NCBI RefSeq assembly: GCF_000819685.1
Contig: NZ_CDBR01000113.1
Location: 38,135-102,134 of the forward strand
Direction of reading: 5' to 3'
Source: Aeromonas allosaccharophila
GTDB lineage: Bacteria; Pseudomonadota; Gammaproteobacteria; Enterobacterales; Aeromonadaceae
DNA length: 64,000 nucleotides
Part shown: one piece after another, positions 8,350 through 16,356 of the stretch
Layout: every line of letters begins with the position of its first letter
How positions within the stretch are numbered: the stretch's first letter is position 1
The notes under the pieces: model-generated
Told to the model about the DNA's origin: nothing
Database searches by the model: none
The model's input: the letters and a program-made list of their open reading frames with translations, nothing else
Position numbers and translations under genes: made by a program

Positions 8350-8433
8350 TTACTCCTTGCCGTAGACGTTGTTCTCTTGCTCACGCACCCGGATAAAGGT
8401 GGTGTGTGCTTTGGTGAGCTCTTTAAGCTGGCG
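8350..8433 (-). pseudogene. Duplicated, diverged 3' end of guaC
   Basis: This stretch repeats the last ~80 bases of guaC (8454 to about 8534) in the same orientation, starting 18 bases beyond the guaC stop. Seven or so mismatches and one 3-base insertion give roughly 90% identity by eye. Read on the minus strand it encodes QLKELTKAHTTFIRV then [11 protein letters not shown] and its own TAA, against [14 protein letters not shown] then [11 protein letters not shown] in the real gene. It has no start codon of its own at the repeat boundary. It looks like the displaced tail of an older guaC allele. Confidence 0.85.
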
Positions 8434-8453
8434 GTAAAGCAGATAAACCAGAT

Positions 8454-9497
8454 TTACTCTTTGCCGTAGACGTTGTTCTCTTGCTCACGTACCCGGATAA
8501 AGGTGGTGCGCTTGGTCAGCTCTTTCAGCTGGCTGGCACCGACGTAGGTACAGGTGGAGCGCACGCCGCCCAGAATGTCGCGCACCGCATTCTCGACCGG
8601 GCCGCGATAGGGCAGCAGCACCATCTTGCCTTCGGAAGCGCGATACTCGGCAACGCCACCGGCGTGTTTGTCCATGGCGCTGGAGGAGCTCATGCCGTAG
8701 AACTTCATGAAGGGCTCGCCGTTCACATCGACGATCTCGCCACCGCACTCTTCGTGGGCTGCCAGCATGCCGCCCAGCATCACGAAGTCGGCGCCGCCGC
8801 CGAACGCTTTGGCGACGTCACCCGGGCAGGTGCAGCCGCCGTCACCGACGATCTGGCCACCGAGACCGTGGGCCGCATCGGCACACTCGATGATGGCGGA
8901 GAGCTGCGGATAGCCCACACCGGTCTTGACGCGAGTGGTGCAGACCGAGCCCGGGCCGATGCCGACCTTGACGATGTCGGCGCCGGAGAGGATCAGCTCT
9001 TCCACCATCTCGCCGGTCACCACGTTGCCCGCCAGAATGACGTGGTTGGGGCAGGCGTCACGGATTTTGCGCACGAACTCGACGAAGTGTTCGGAGTAGC
9101 CGTTGGCCACGTCAACGCAGATGAAGCGCAGTGCTTCGGACATGGCGAGGATCTGGCGTGTCTTGGTGAAGTCATCCGGCGAGGTGCCGGTCGATACCAT
9201 CACATGGCCCAGCAGCGCCGGATCGGTTTCGTTGACGAAGGTTTGCCACTGCTCAAGGCTGTAGTGTTTGTGGACTGCGGTCATCATCTCGAAGCCGGCC
9301 AGGGTTCTGGCCATGGCGAAGCTGCCGACGGTATCCATGTTGGCGGCGATAACGGGAACGCCTTGCCATTGAGTCTGGGTGTGCTTGAAGGTGAACTGAC
9401 GGGTCAGGCTGACTTGGGAACGGCTCTTGAGAGTAGAGCGCTTGGGGCGGAACAGGACATCCTTGAAACCGAGCTTCAAGTCTTCTTCGATACGCAT
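8454..9497 (-). CDS. guaC: GMP reductase
   Basis: A 347-residue TIM-barrel enzyme of the IMPDH/GMPR family, at the family's usual length. It begins [20 protein letters not shown], has the catalytic Cys in [13 protein letters not shown], the phosphate-binding [13 protein letters not shown], and the flap and C-terminus SMDKH-type segment [22 protein letters not shown]. It reductively deaminates GMP to IMP with NADPH, linking guanine and adenine nucleotide pools in the cytosol. It appears monocistronic. Its 5' leader contains a terminator-like hairpin (9561-9593), and its 3' end is followed by a second, diverged copy of itself, a sign of past recombination at this locus. Confidence 0.96.
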   Translation of the reverse strand: MRIEEDLKLGFKDVLFRPKRSTLKSRSQVSLTRQFTFKHTQTQWQGVPVIAANMDTVGSFAMARTLAGFEMMTAVHKHYSLEQWQTFVNETDPALLGHVMVSTGTSPDDFTKTRQILAMSEALRFICVDVANGYSEHFVEFVRKIRDACPNHVILAGNVVTGEMVEELILSGADIVKVGIGPGSVCTTRVKTGVGYPQLSAIIECADAAHGLGGQIVGDGGCTCPGDVAKAFGGGADFVMLGGMLAAHEECGGEIVDVNGEPFMKFYGMSSSSAMDKHAGGVAEYRASEGKMVLLPYRGPVENAVRDILGGVRSTCTYVGASQLKELTKRTTFIRVREQENNVYGKE

Positions 9498-9560
9498 TAC
9501 AAATTCCTTATTGAGCCTTGTTGAAAGTCACTTTTGCAGTGGCAAATTTTCGGCAGGCGC

Positions 9561-9593
9561 AAAAAAACCGGTGGTTTTCAGGCCCTCCGGTTT
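9561..9593 (-). promoter_or_regulatory. Terminator-like hairpin in the guaC leader
   Basis: AAACCGG (9565-9571) pairs with CCGGTTT (9587-9593), and seven A (9561-9567) give a U run on the minus strand, 64 bases before the guaC start. No minus-strand coding gene ends here, so it may be an attenuator, the end of a short RNA, or a relic of the terminator now found downstream of guaC; it shares GCAAAAAAACCGGTG with 8272-8286. Confidence 0.5.
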
Positions 9594-9878
9594 ACAACAG
9601 TGTAGGCAAAAATCCCTCCAGAACAAGACTGATAATTCACTCACTGTTGTGGTAGCCTTTGGCGTCACAACCTGAGGTTAACCACCAGTTTCATCCAGCA
9701 CCGCCCGGTGCCTTGCTCCCCGTCGATATTCTCGCCCGCTTGGGCCGCCGTCTGGCCACTCCTTGTCGCCTCTCTTCTGATCCGCCCGGCATTATCCAAG
9801 TAACTGAAATAAATCGGATTGACCCCCGAGGCGACTGTGGTAGATCTGGGCGCAGGATTGACAAGGCAGGACCGTAAA
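9594..9878. other. Divergent intergenic region guaC / retropepsin-like gene
   Basis: About 285 bp with no convincing gene beyond the leader hairpin. A weak minus-strand promoter-like pair (TTGTTC, 16 bases, TACACT) lies just upstream of the hairpin. An open frame extending the downstream gene to 9819 exists but lacks a ribosome binding site. Confidence 0.4.
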
Positions 9879-10379
9879 ATGGGCAAGATGATGGTGGGAA
9901 TGACCCTGATGCTGGCACTGTGTGGCAGTGCGCTGGCTGAGACCCCGACCAGCTATGGCTGGATCGAGAAGGGGCTTATTTTGCCTACCGGCGTGGCGGT
10001 GAAGATGAAGCTCGACACCGGGGCGCTCACCTCTTCCCTCGATGCACGCGCCATCACCAGATTCAAACGGGATGGCAAGCCCTGGGTGCGCTTCATGCTG
10101 GTGGTGACCGATGCCGACAGCGGCAAACTGGTCAAACAACAGTTCCAACGGCGGGTCGAGCGCAGCGTGACGGTGCGCGGGGCGGGCGGCATGGAGCAGC
10201 GGCCAACGGTGACCATGTCCATCTGTCTGGGGGACAAGGTGTATGAGGAGTGGTTCACCCTGCGGGATCGCAGCAAGATGATCTATCCGGTGCTGCTGGG
10301 CCGACGTCTGCTGGCGGAGCTGGGCCCGGTGGATTCCAGTCGAACCTTTACCGTACAGCCCGCCTGCCGCCAAGAGTGA
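9879..10379 (+). CDS. Periplasmic retropepsin-like aspartic protease domain protein (RimK-associated Zn_protease family)
   Basis: A 166-residue protein with a signal peptide (MGKMMVGMTLMLALCGSALA). The mature domain has the retropepsin-like motif KLDTGALTSSLDA near residue 40 and the matching C-terminal hydrophobic-then-GRRLL segment YPVLLGRRLLAELG. This is the family annotated as 'putative ATP-dependent zinc protease' (PF05618-like), although the DTGA motif argues for an aspartic-protease fold. Members often sit near RimK-type ligases, but none is visible here. ATG 9879 is chosen because it gives a clean signal peptide and has GGCAGG upstream. It is convergent with the sensor kinase gene. 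Substrate unknown. Confidence 0.8.
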   Translation: MGKMMVGMTLMLALCGSALAETPTSYGWIEKGLILPTGVAVKMKLDTGALTSSLDARAITRFKRDGKPWVRFMLVVTDADSGKLVKQQFQRRVERSVTVRGAGGMEQRPTVTMSICLGDKVYEEWFTLRDRSKMIYPVLLGRRLLAELGPVDSSRTFTVQPACRQE

Positions 10380-10413
10380 GCCGCCCCCATGGTGGGCGAA
10401 CTCGCCTTGGCAT

Positions 10414-11850
10414 CTATTTTTCTGGTGGCAGCGGTAGCCAGACGCTGACCTCCAGCCCCCCTTCCGGCCGGTTGTGGACATCGAGGTCGGCGCCGTGCAG
10501 CTGGGCGATGCGCGAGACGATGGCCATGCCAAGGCCGACGCCATCCCCCTGCTGGGGATTGACCCGAAAGAAGCGTTCACACAGCCGGGGCAAGGCGCTG
10601 GCGGGAATGCCGGGGCCGTTGTCGCTCACATCCACCCTCACCCGGTTGCCCTCCCGCTGAACCCGCACCTTGATCTCGCCCTCCGGCTGGGTGTAGCGCA
10701 GCGCATTGTCGATCAGGTTGCTGAACAGCAGGTCGAGCAGGGTGGCCTGACCCATCACCAGCAGCGGCAAGTCACACTCCAGCGATAGCTGCTGATCCTT
10801 TTTGAGGGCAATGGGAGCCAGTGTTGCGAGGGTGCCTTGCAGCAGGTGGCCCACCTCCAGTTCGGTCAATACCAGCCCCTGCTGGTTGTCGATGCGGGCC
10901 TGGGTCAGCAGCTGGCGGATCAGCCGATCGCTGCGGTCGAGGGCCTGCAGCATCTTGTGCAGGGACTGTTGGCGGCTGGTGTCATCATCGGCTGCCAGGG
11001 CATTTTCACTGTGGATGCGCAGCACCGCCAGCGGGGTGCGCAGCTCGTGGGCCGCCTCGTTGGTGAACTGTTTCTCCCGCTCTATGGTCTCCGCCAGCGC
11101 CTGCATCAGCCGGTTGATCTCGTTGGTGAGGGGCGTCAGCTCCTGCGCGCTTACCTTGAGGCTGAGCGGGCTCAGGTTGGCGGGGTGACGTTCGCTGATG
11201 GCCTGGGCCAGCTGACGCAGGGGGGCCAGCCCGCGGGTGATGAGCCACCAGAGCAGGGCCAGCAGGAAGGGCAGGGTGATCAGCAGTGGCAGCATGGTGA
11301 GGGTGGCCATTTTGCTGGCCAGCTCGCTGCGCTCGTCGTCCCGCTCCGCCACCACCAGCCAGGTCTGCTCCTGCTGGTTGTAGAGGGTGAAGGTGCGCCA
11401 CTGGTGGCGATCTTTTTCGACCGTGTCAAAACCGATGGCCAGGGTGACCAGCGGCTGCTCCGGGGCGCTGGGGGCGCGCAGCAGCAAGCCGCCCTTTTCA
11501 TCGAGCAGCTGGAAGTAGAGATTGCGCTCGAACTCGTGGCCGTAAGGGGTGATCTCCCGATCCTCGCCGGTCAGGTTGAGGCCGGGATCTTTTTGCCACT
11601 CATCGGGATTTTGTGCCTCCCACTCCTGATAGACGGTGCCGTTGGCGGGCAGTTTCCCCTGCTGGGCCAGGTAGCGGGCCAGCAGCTGGTTGGTGATGCG
11701 GGCCGACTGGGCGAGGCGGGCATCAAACAGCTCCTCCATCTCGTGGCTCGCCTCCATGTAGCCGATAAAGGCGCTGATGGTGAGACTCAGGCTCACCAGC
11801 GTCAGGATACCGGTGAGCAGAAAGCGGCGAATGGAGCGGGGACGTTTCAT
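10414..11850 (-). CDS. Two-component sensor histidine kinase, QseC/PmrB-like
   Basis: A 478-residue inner-membrane kinase: first membrane helix about residues 10-31, a periplasmic sensor of about 145 residues, a second helix near 185-207 (LTMLPLLITLPFLLALLWWL), then HAMP, the H-box EAAHELRTPLAVLRIHSE, and the N, G1 and G2 boxes NLIDNALRYTQPEG, DNGPGIP and GVGLGMAIV. The domain order and the LRTPLAVLRIHSE style match QseC and PmrB. It should phosphorylate the response regulator encoded just upstream, whose gene overlaps it by 4 bases (ATGA). The signal is unknown. A candidate target site for the partner lies at 17057-17073. Confidence 0.92.
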   Translation of the reverse strand: MKRPRSIRRFLLTGILTLVSLSLTISAFIGYMEASHEMEELFDARLAQSARITNQLLARYLAQQGKLPANGTVYQEWEAQNPDEWQKDPGLNLTGEDREITPYGHEFERNLYFQLLDEKGGLLLRAPSAPEQPLVTLAIGFDTVEKDRHQWRTFTLYNQQEQTWLVVAERDDERSELASKMATLTMLPLLITLPFLLALLWWLITRGLAPLRQLAQAISERHPANLSPLSLKVSAQELTPLTNEINRLMQALAETIEREKQFTNEAAHELRTPLAVLRIHSENALAADDDTSRQQSLHKMLQALDRSDRLIRQLLTQARIDNQQGLVLTELEVGHLLQGTLATLAPIALKKDQQLSLECDLPLLVMGQATLLDLLFSNLIDNALRYTQPEGEIKVRVQREGNRVRVDVSDNGPGIPASALPRLCERFFRVNPQQGDGVGLGMAIVSRIAQLHGADLDVHNRPEGGLEVSVWLPLPPEK

Positions 11851-12533
11851 CGTGCGGGTGTCCGGCTTGGCTGTTCGAGCTGGGGAATGATGTAGCCGAC
11901 CCCGCGAATATTGCGGATGAGGTCGCTGTAGAACTTCTTGCGCAGATGGTGGATATGCACCTCTACCGCGTTGCTTTCGGCCCCTTCATCCCAGCCGTAG
12001 AGGCTCTGTTGCAGCTGATCCTTGCTCAGCACCCGGCCGCTCTGGCTGATCAGCTCCTGCAGCAGCTTGTATTCATGGGGGGTGAGTTTGACCGCCTCCC
12101 CCTGATAGGTGACCTGCTGGGATTCGGGATAGATAAGGATATCGCCATACTCCAGCACCGCCTGAGCCTGCCCCTTGCTGCGACGAACCAGGGCCCGCAG
12201 GCGGGCGTTGAGCTCCTGCAGGGCGAAGGGCTTGACCATGTAGTCGTCGGAGCCGGCATCGAGGCCGACCACCCGATCGTCCAGCGCATCGCGGGCGGTG
12301 AGGATCAACACCGGCAACTGGTGGCCTTCGCGCCGTAACTTGCGCAGCAGGCTGAGGCCATCGATGTCGGGCAGGTTGAGATCGAGGATCAGGGCGGCGA
12401 ACTCGTCGCTCTTGAGGGCCGTCAGGGCGGGCAATCCCTGTTGCAGCCAATCCACTGTGTAGCCGCTATGGCGCAGTGCATCCTGCATACCATCCCCCAG
12501 CATCACATCATCTTCTACCAGCAGGATCCGCAT
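11847..12533 (-). CDS. Two-component response regulator, QseB/PmrA (OmpR) family
   Basis: A 228-residue OmpR-class regulator. The receiver has the acidic pair EDD at residues 7-9, phospho-acceptor Asp51 in LILDLNLPDIDG, the Thr of LILTARD and the Lys of YMVKPF. The C-terminal winged helix contains LTPHEYKLLQELISQSGRVL and VEVHIHHLRKKF. Sequence style and length are those of QseB and PmrA, which recognise CTTAAG-like direct repeats. Exactly such a repeat precedes the biosynthetic operon upstream on the same strand. A 130-base gap with a CCACCAG/CTGGTGG hairpin (12607-12628) separates it from that operon. Orthology to QseB versus PmrA is not resolved. Confidence 0.92.
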   Translation of the reverse strand: MRILLVEDDVMLGDGMQDALRHSGYTVDWLQQGLPALTALKSDEFAALILDLNLPDIDGLSLLRKLRREGHQLPVLILTARDALDDRVVGLDAGSDDYMVKPFALQELNARLRALVRRSKGQAQAVLEYGDILIYPESQQVTYQGEAVKLTPHEYKLLQELISQSGRVLSKDQLQQSLYGWDEGAESNAVEVHIHHLRKKFYSDLIRNIRGVGYIIPQLEQPSRTPAR

Positions 12534-12663
12534 TCTTTTCTCCCTGTTTGTTGGGTGTCGCGATGGGGCTTAGCGCCAGGGCGTGCCGTGGCATAAACAA
12601 CGCTGCCCACCAGTATGCAAGCTGGTGGACAGAGTTTAAATAGATCTTTGATCCATCAGGGAT

Positions 12664-13296
12664 TTATAGCTTGGCCAGTTTTTCGCGGATCTCCATCCTG
12701 CGCCCTTCATCGGCCACTTCGCGGCCCGGGCGAGCCGGGGCGGTCAGCGCCTTGTCGAGGTAGGTTTTGGCCTCGGCCTTGCGACCCTGATCCAGCAGGA
12801 AATCGCCATAGAAGAAGTTGGGGTCGATGCCATCCGGATTGATGGCCAGCGCCTGCTTGAGCAGTTGCTCCGCCTTCTCGTCATCGCCAAAGCCGACCGG
12901 CCAGCCGGGCACCTGATAGTAGAGAGAGCCCAAACTGGTGTAGGCAGAGCCATCCAGCGCCTTGGGATCCTGCTTGAGCGCCAGCTCCAGCTTGGCTTTG
13001 GCCTCTTTCACCAGACCCAGTGCCCCCAGCCCCCCTTTGGCCCCTGCCCAGGTGCTCTTGACGATGGCAGACCAGATCAGCAGATCGGCGCGAAAAGGCT
13101 CCTTGGCGCTGGCCGCTTCGGCCTGAGTGCTCAGGGTTTCGAGACAGCTCTCTTTCGCCTTGCCGCTCTGTTGATACTGGCAGACCGCCCACTGCTGCTG
13201 GATGGGCGCGAGGGCATCATCCGCGGCCATGACCGAGGTGGAACCCAGCAGGATGGCGATGGCACAAGAGGTCACGGAGTGACGGACAAAATTCAT
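12664..13296 (-). CDS. Exported TPR-repeat protein, last gene of the thermostable-hemolysin operon
   Basis: A 210-residue protein with a signal peptide (NFVRHSVTSCAIAILLGS, cleaved after MAA). Helical repeats resembling TPRs run from about residue 95, for example AYTSLGSLYYQVPGWPVGFG, then KAEQLLKQALAINPDGIDPN and FFYGDFLLDQGRKAEAKTYL. TPR proteins act as scaffolds, here probably in the periplasm. ATG 13296 has AAGGAG 7 bases upstream and overlaps the end region of the dehydrogenase gene, so the two are co-translated. It is always minus-strand with the four genes above it. Its role in the pathway (transport adaptor or assembly factor) is guesswork. Confidence 0.85.
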   Translation of the reverse strand: MNFVRHSVTSCAIAILLGSTSVMAADDALAPIQQQWAVCQYQQSGKAKESCLETLSTQAEAASAKEPFRADLLIWSAIVKSTWAGAKGGLGALGLVKEAKAKLELALKQDPKALDGSAYTSLGSLYYQVPGWPVGFGDDEKAEQLLKQALAINPDGIDPNFFYGDFLLDQGRKAEAKTYLDKALTAPARPGREVADEGRRMEIREKLAKL

Positions 13297-13297
13297 A

Positions 13298-14167
13298 TTA
13301 ATGCTCCTTCTTGGTCGGGATCGGGCGGGACAAGTCTGGTTGTGGCGCACTGTTGGCGCTGGTATCAGTCGTCCTTGGCTGAAGATGACGGGCATAACGT
13401 TTGATAATTGGCAGCTGTCTGGCCAGCGCCTTGTCGACAATGCCCGGCAGCAGGGCATTGAGCCGCACGAACAGTTTTTCCGGCCAGCCGAGCCAGCTGC
13501 GGCGGGTTTCGTTGCACAGGGCGATGACGGCCTCTTCGGCCACCTCCTGCGGGCTGTCGGTTTGGGTGCCGAGCGCCGCATTCATCTCGTAGGCGGCCTC
13601 GGAGTTGAGCTTGGTACGGGTGGCGCGGGGGGCAAAGTGCAGCACCTTGATGCCGCTGCCCTCCAGCTCCCGTCCCAGCGCCTCGCTAAAGCCGCGCATG
13701 GCAAATTTGCTGGCGCAGTAGACGCTGTAACCGGGGTAGCCGATGCTGCCCAGGCTCGACCCCATGTTCATGATGATCCCCGGTTTGCGCAATCTGGGCA
13801 GCAGTAGCCGGGTGAGCTGGATCGGTGCCTCGATATTGAGCAGCAGCTGGCGCTCCACCTGTTCGAAGCTCTGATCTTCCAACCAGGCAAACTGGTTGCA
13901 GCCGGCGTTGTTGATCAGGATGTCGAGCCCGTTCTCCAGCGCCGGGTGTTGCAACAGCTTGGCCCGCTCCTGCGCAGAGCCGAGGTCGGCGAGCACCACC
14001 TGATGTCGCTCGGGATGTGGCAGTGACTTGCACAGCCGCTCCAGTGCCGGACCGCGACGTCCGTGCAGCAGCAGGTGGGCACCCTGGGCCGCCAGCTCCT
14101 GCGCCAGCTCTTCACCTATGCCACCGCTGGCGCCGGTGAGCAGCACGAGTTTCCCTTCAAGATTCAT
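13298..14167 (-). CDS. Short-chain dehydrogenase/reductase
   Basis: A 289-residue classical SDR. The cofactor motif TGASGGIGEELA is at the N-terminus, followed by NNAGCNQ, the catalytic Ser in MGSSLGSIGYPGY, and the YCASK catalytic Tyr and Lys. The Arg-rich HGRR after beta-2 suggests NADPH. The C-terminal extension ends in a basic PIPTKKEH. These enzymes reduce ketones or oxidise alcohols; here it probably modifies the product of the upstream ligase and di-iron oxygenase. It lies 42 bases after the oxygenase gene and directly abuts the TPR gene. Confidence 0.9.
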   Translation of the reverse strand: MNLEGKLVLLTGASGGIGEELAQELAAQGAHLLLHGRRGPALERLCKSLPHPERHQVVLADLGSAQERAKLLQHPALENGLDILINNAGCNQFAWLEDQSFEQVERQLLLNIEAPIQLTRLLLPRLRKPGIIMNMGSSLGSIGYPGYSVYCASKFAMRGFSEALGRELEGSGIKVLHFAPRATRTKLNSEAAYEMNAALGTQTDSPQEVAEEAVIALCNETRRSWLGWPEKLFVRLNALLPGIVDKALARQLPIIKRYARHLQPRTTDTSANSAPQPDLSRPIPTKKEH

Positions 14168-14209
14168 GGTGTGGGTTCCCTTTTTGCTGTCTGCTGATCC
14201 GCTGCCGAC

Positions 14210-14863
14210 TTACGGGGTGGCGGTGAGGTTGTAGAGCATCTCGCCATAGAGGCGGTAGACCACCTTGGTCGAGTGAATGATGGCGGCTTGATCCGCCGGA
14301 CTTTCGACCCGATCCATCAGGGATTCAAAGAACTTGAGGTGTTCCTGATCCAGGGTGCCGTGGGAGCTCAGGTAGCTCATCGCTTGCGGTGGCAGGCCGA
14401 GACCCTTTTTCAGCTGGTCGGCAACGGTCAGCGCGATGGCCACGCTGGTGCCTTCCAGTACCTGCACCATGCCGAAGAAGCCCATGGGGTTGCCGCGCTG
14501 GATCTGGTCGTAAAGGAAGGCCACCATCAGCTCGATGGGCAGCCCCGGCTGGCCGTGGCGCACCGCCTCGGCATCGCCGCCACAGGCGCGGATGTCGTTG
14601 AGGATCCACTCCTGATGGCCATACTCCTCGTCGATGTACTCGGCAATGGCGCCGCGCACCCACTCGTACTCCTGACCCAGCTTGCCGCCGGTTGCCATCA
14701 GCAACGGAATAGTCTGGCGCACGTGATAGTAAGCCTGCGCCAGAAAGGCGAGATAGGTGTCACGGCTGATGTCGCCACGGCGGCAGGCTTCGATGATGGG
14801 GGCGTTGAACAGATGCTCACGCTCCTCGGCAGTGGCTTGTTGCAGAGTCTGATAAAAGCTCAT
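14210..14863 (-). CDS. Haem-oxygenase-like di-iron oxidase (iron-containing redox enzyme, TenA/UndA-like)
   Basis: A 217-residue all-helical protein. It has the expected metal-ligand motifs of the HDO group: E and H in DEEYGHQEW (around residue 86), E in VQVLEGTSVAIAL (around 141), and H, D, H in SSHGTLDQEHLKFF (around 172-182). HDO enzymes use a labile di-iron centre and O2 for decarboxylation, C-C cleavage or N-oxygenation; UndA, BesC and SznF are characterised examples. TenA thiaminases share the fold but lack this ligand set. ATG 14863 overlaps the ligase stop (ATGA) and has GGAG 7 bases upstream; a start 7 codons further upstream is less likely. The substrate is probably made by the neighbouring AMP ligase. 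Confidence 0.85.
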   Translation of the reverse strand: MSFYQTLQQATAEEREHLFNAPIIEACRRGDISRDTYLAFLAQAYYHVRQTIPLLMATGGKLGQEYEWVRGAIAEYIDEEYGHQEWILNDIRACGGDAEAVRHGQPGLPIELMVAFLYDQIQRGNPMGFFGMVQVLEGTSVAIALTVADQLKKGLGLPPQAMSYLSSHGTLDQEHLKFFESLMDRVESPADQAAIIHSTKVVYRLYGEMLYNLTATP

Positions 14864-16356
14864 GACGATTCTCCGGTAAGGCATTGGCTAATTTGTTGGG
14901 AAAAGTGTTGGTAAATCTCGTTGCGACGGGGACGCCCGTTGGCGGTCAGCAGCCCGGGATGTTGATCCAGCGCCACCGGTAACCAGTGGTGCAGCCGGGC
15001 ATAATCGGGCAGCCGTTGGTTCAGACCGGCGATCTGGCGTGGCAGATCCGCCTCTTTTCCCGGCAGGGGCTGGATCAGCGCCACGTTGGCGGGCTGACCG
15101 TCGCCAAAGACCACGATGCGGGCGATGGCGGGGCAGAGCTGGGCCTCGGCTTCCACCCACTCCGGTGAGAAGTTGCGGCCAAAAGCGGTGATCTGGACAT
15201 TCTTCTTGCGCCCGGTGATATGGAGGTAGCCCTCATCATCCAGATGACCCAGATCGCCAGTGGCGATCTGCATGGCAGAAGGTTCGCCAGCGGCAATCTG
15301 CTCGGGAGTCGGTTCGTTGTTGCCGAGATAGCCCAGCATGGCGCTGCCGCTCACCATAATTTCGCCATCGCTGGCGATGGTGACCTGACAGTGGGGCAGG
15401 GGGCGGCCCACGCTGCCAGGCTTGTCAGCATCCGGACTGTTGAGCGCCACCACGGAGCCACACTCCGAGAGGCCATACCCCTCATACACTGGCAGGCCGA
15501 GCTGGCGGGCATGTTTGATCAGGTCGGGGGCCACCTTGCCGCCACCGACGGCAATAAAGCGCAGGTTCTTGAGCTGTTGGGCCAGCGTCGGTGTGCTGGT
15601 GCAGAGTGCCAGCAGCAGGCGCAGCAGCTCGGGCACCAGCACCAGACTGTGGGTCGGCCAGCGCAGCAGCGCCTCCCCCAGCATGGCCCCATTGAGCGAG
15701 CTGGAGCCGGTGAAGCCGAGCTCACCGAGGGATGGAATACGGCTGCAGGCGCCGGTCAGCAGCGGCACATAGAGGCCGGTGATGTTCTCAAGCAGGGTCG
15801 CCAGCGGCAGCAGGGTCAGGTGTTTTTCCACCTTGGCTGGCGCGACCCGCTCGGCCAGCGCATGGCTCACCGCCATCATCTGGCTCAGTGACAGGCAGAC
15901 CCCCTTGGGCTGGCCCGTGGTGCCGGAGGTGTAGGTGATCTTGGCGGTGCCCTTGGGCAGCGCCGCTCGATTGGTCGGGGTATGGCGCCACAGCGGCAGC
16001 TCGCCGGTGATCAGCGAGAGCGGTTCGGCGGCATGCCACCCCTGATGATGTGGGCCGACCAGCGCATCGGCACCGCTGCTCTCCAGCAACCAGACCTGCT
16101 GGGCCTGACTGAAGAAGTGGGGCACCGGGATGACTACGATCCCTGCTTTGGTACAGGCCAGATCCAGCAGCGCCCAGGGCAGGCCGTTGTCCAGTTGCAG
16201 CGCCAGACGGCTGATGTCGAGCTGTTGCAACTGGTTGGCCAGACGCTGGATCTGTTGCCACAGGGTCTGGTAATCGAGGCGCTGCTGGCTGCTCAGCAGC
16301 GCAGGCGATTGCGGATTATCGCGGGCATGTTTGGCGATGGCGTCGAACAGGCTCAT
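14860..16356 (-). CDS. AMP-dependent acyl/amino-acid synthetase (ANL superfamily)
   Basis: A 498-residue adenylating enzyme. Core motifs are ITYTSGTTGQPKGVCLSLSQ (A3), the EGYGLSECGSV segment (A5), ATGDLGHLDDEGYLHITGRK (A7/A8) and the C-terminal Lys in LLTANGRPRRNEIYQ (A10; the usual GK is here GR, so the adenylation lysine may be replaced). It would activate a carboxylic acid as acyl-AMP and pass it to CoA, a carrier or a nucleophile. ATG 16356 overlaps the upstream stop in an ATGA; a GTG three codons earlier is possible. No carrier-protein gene is seen in the operon. Substrate unknown. Confidence 0.9.
   Translation of the reverse strand: MSLFDAIAKHARDNPQSPALLSSQQRLDYQTLWQQIQRLANQLQQLDISRLALQLDNGLPWALLDLACTKAGIVVIPVPHFFSQAQQVWLLESSGADALVGPHHQGWHAAEPLSLITGELPLWRHTPTNRAALPKGTAKITYTSGTTGQPKGVCLSLSQMMAVSHALAERVAPAKVEKHLTLLPLATLLENITGLYVPLLTGACSRIPSLGELGFTGSSSLNGAMLGEALLRWPTHSLVLVPELLRLLLALCTSTPTLAQQLKNLRFIAVGGGKVAPDLIKHARQLGLPVYEGYGLSECGSVVALNSPDADKPGSVGRPLPHCQVTIASDGEIMVSGSAMLGYLGNNEPTPEQIAAGEPSAMQIATGDLGHLDDEGYLHITGRKKNVQITAFGRNFSPEWVEAEAQLCPAIARIVVFGDGQPANVALIQPLPGKEADLPRQIAGLNQRLPDYARLHHWLPVALDQHPGLLTANGRPRRNEIYQHFSQQISQCLTGESS

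Noticed and set aside
8350..8433. The guaC tail repeat as an independent small gene
   Set aside because: No start codon or ribosome binding site at its left boundary; it only encodes the GuaC C-terminus.
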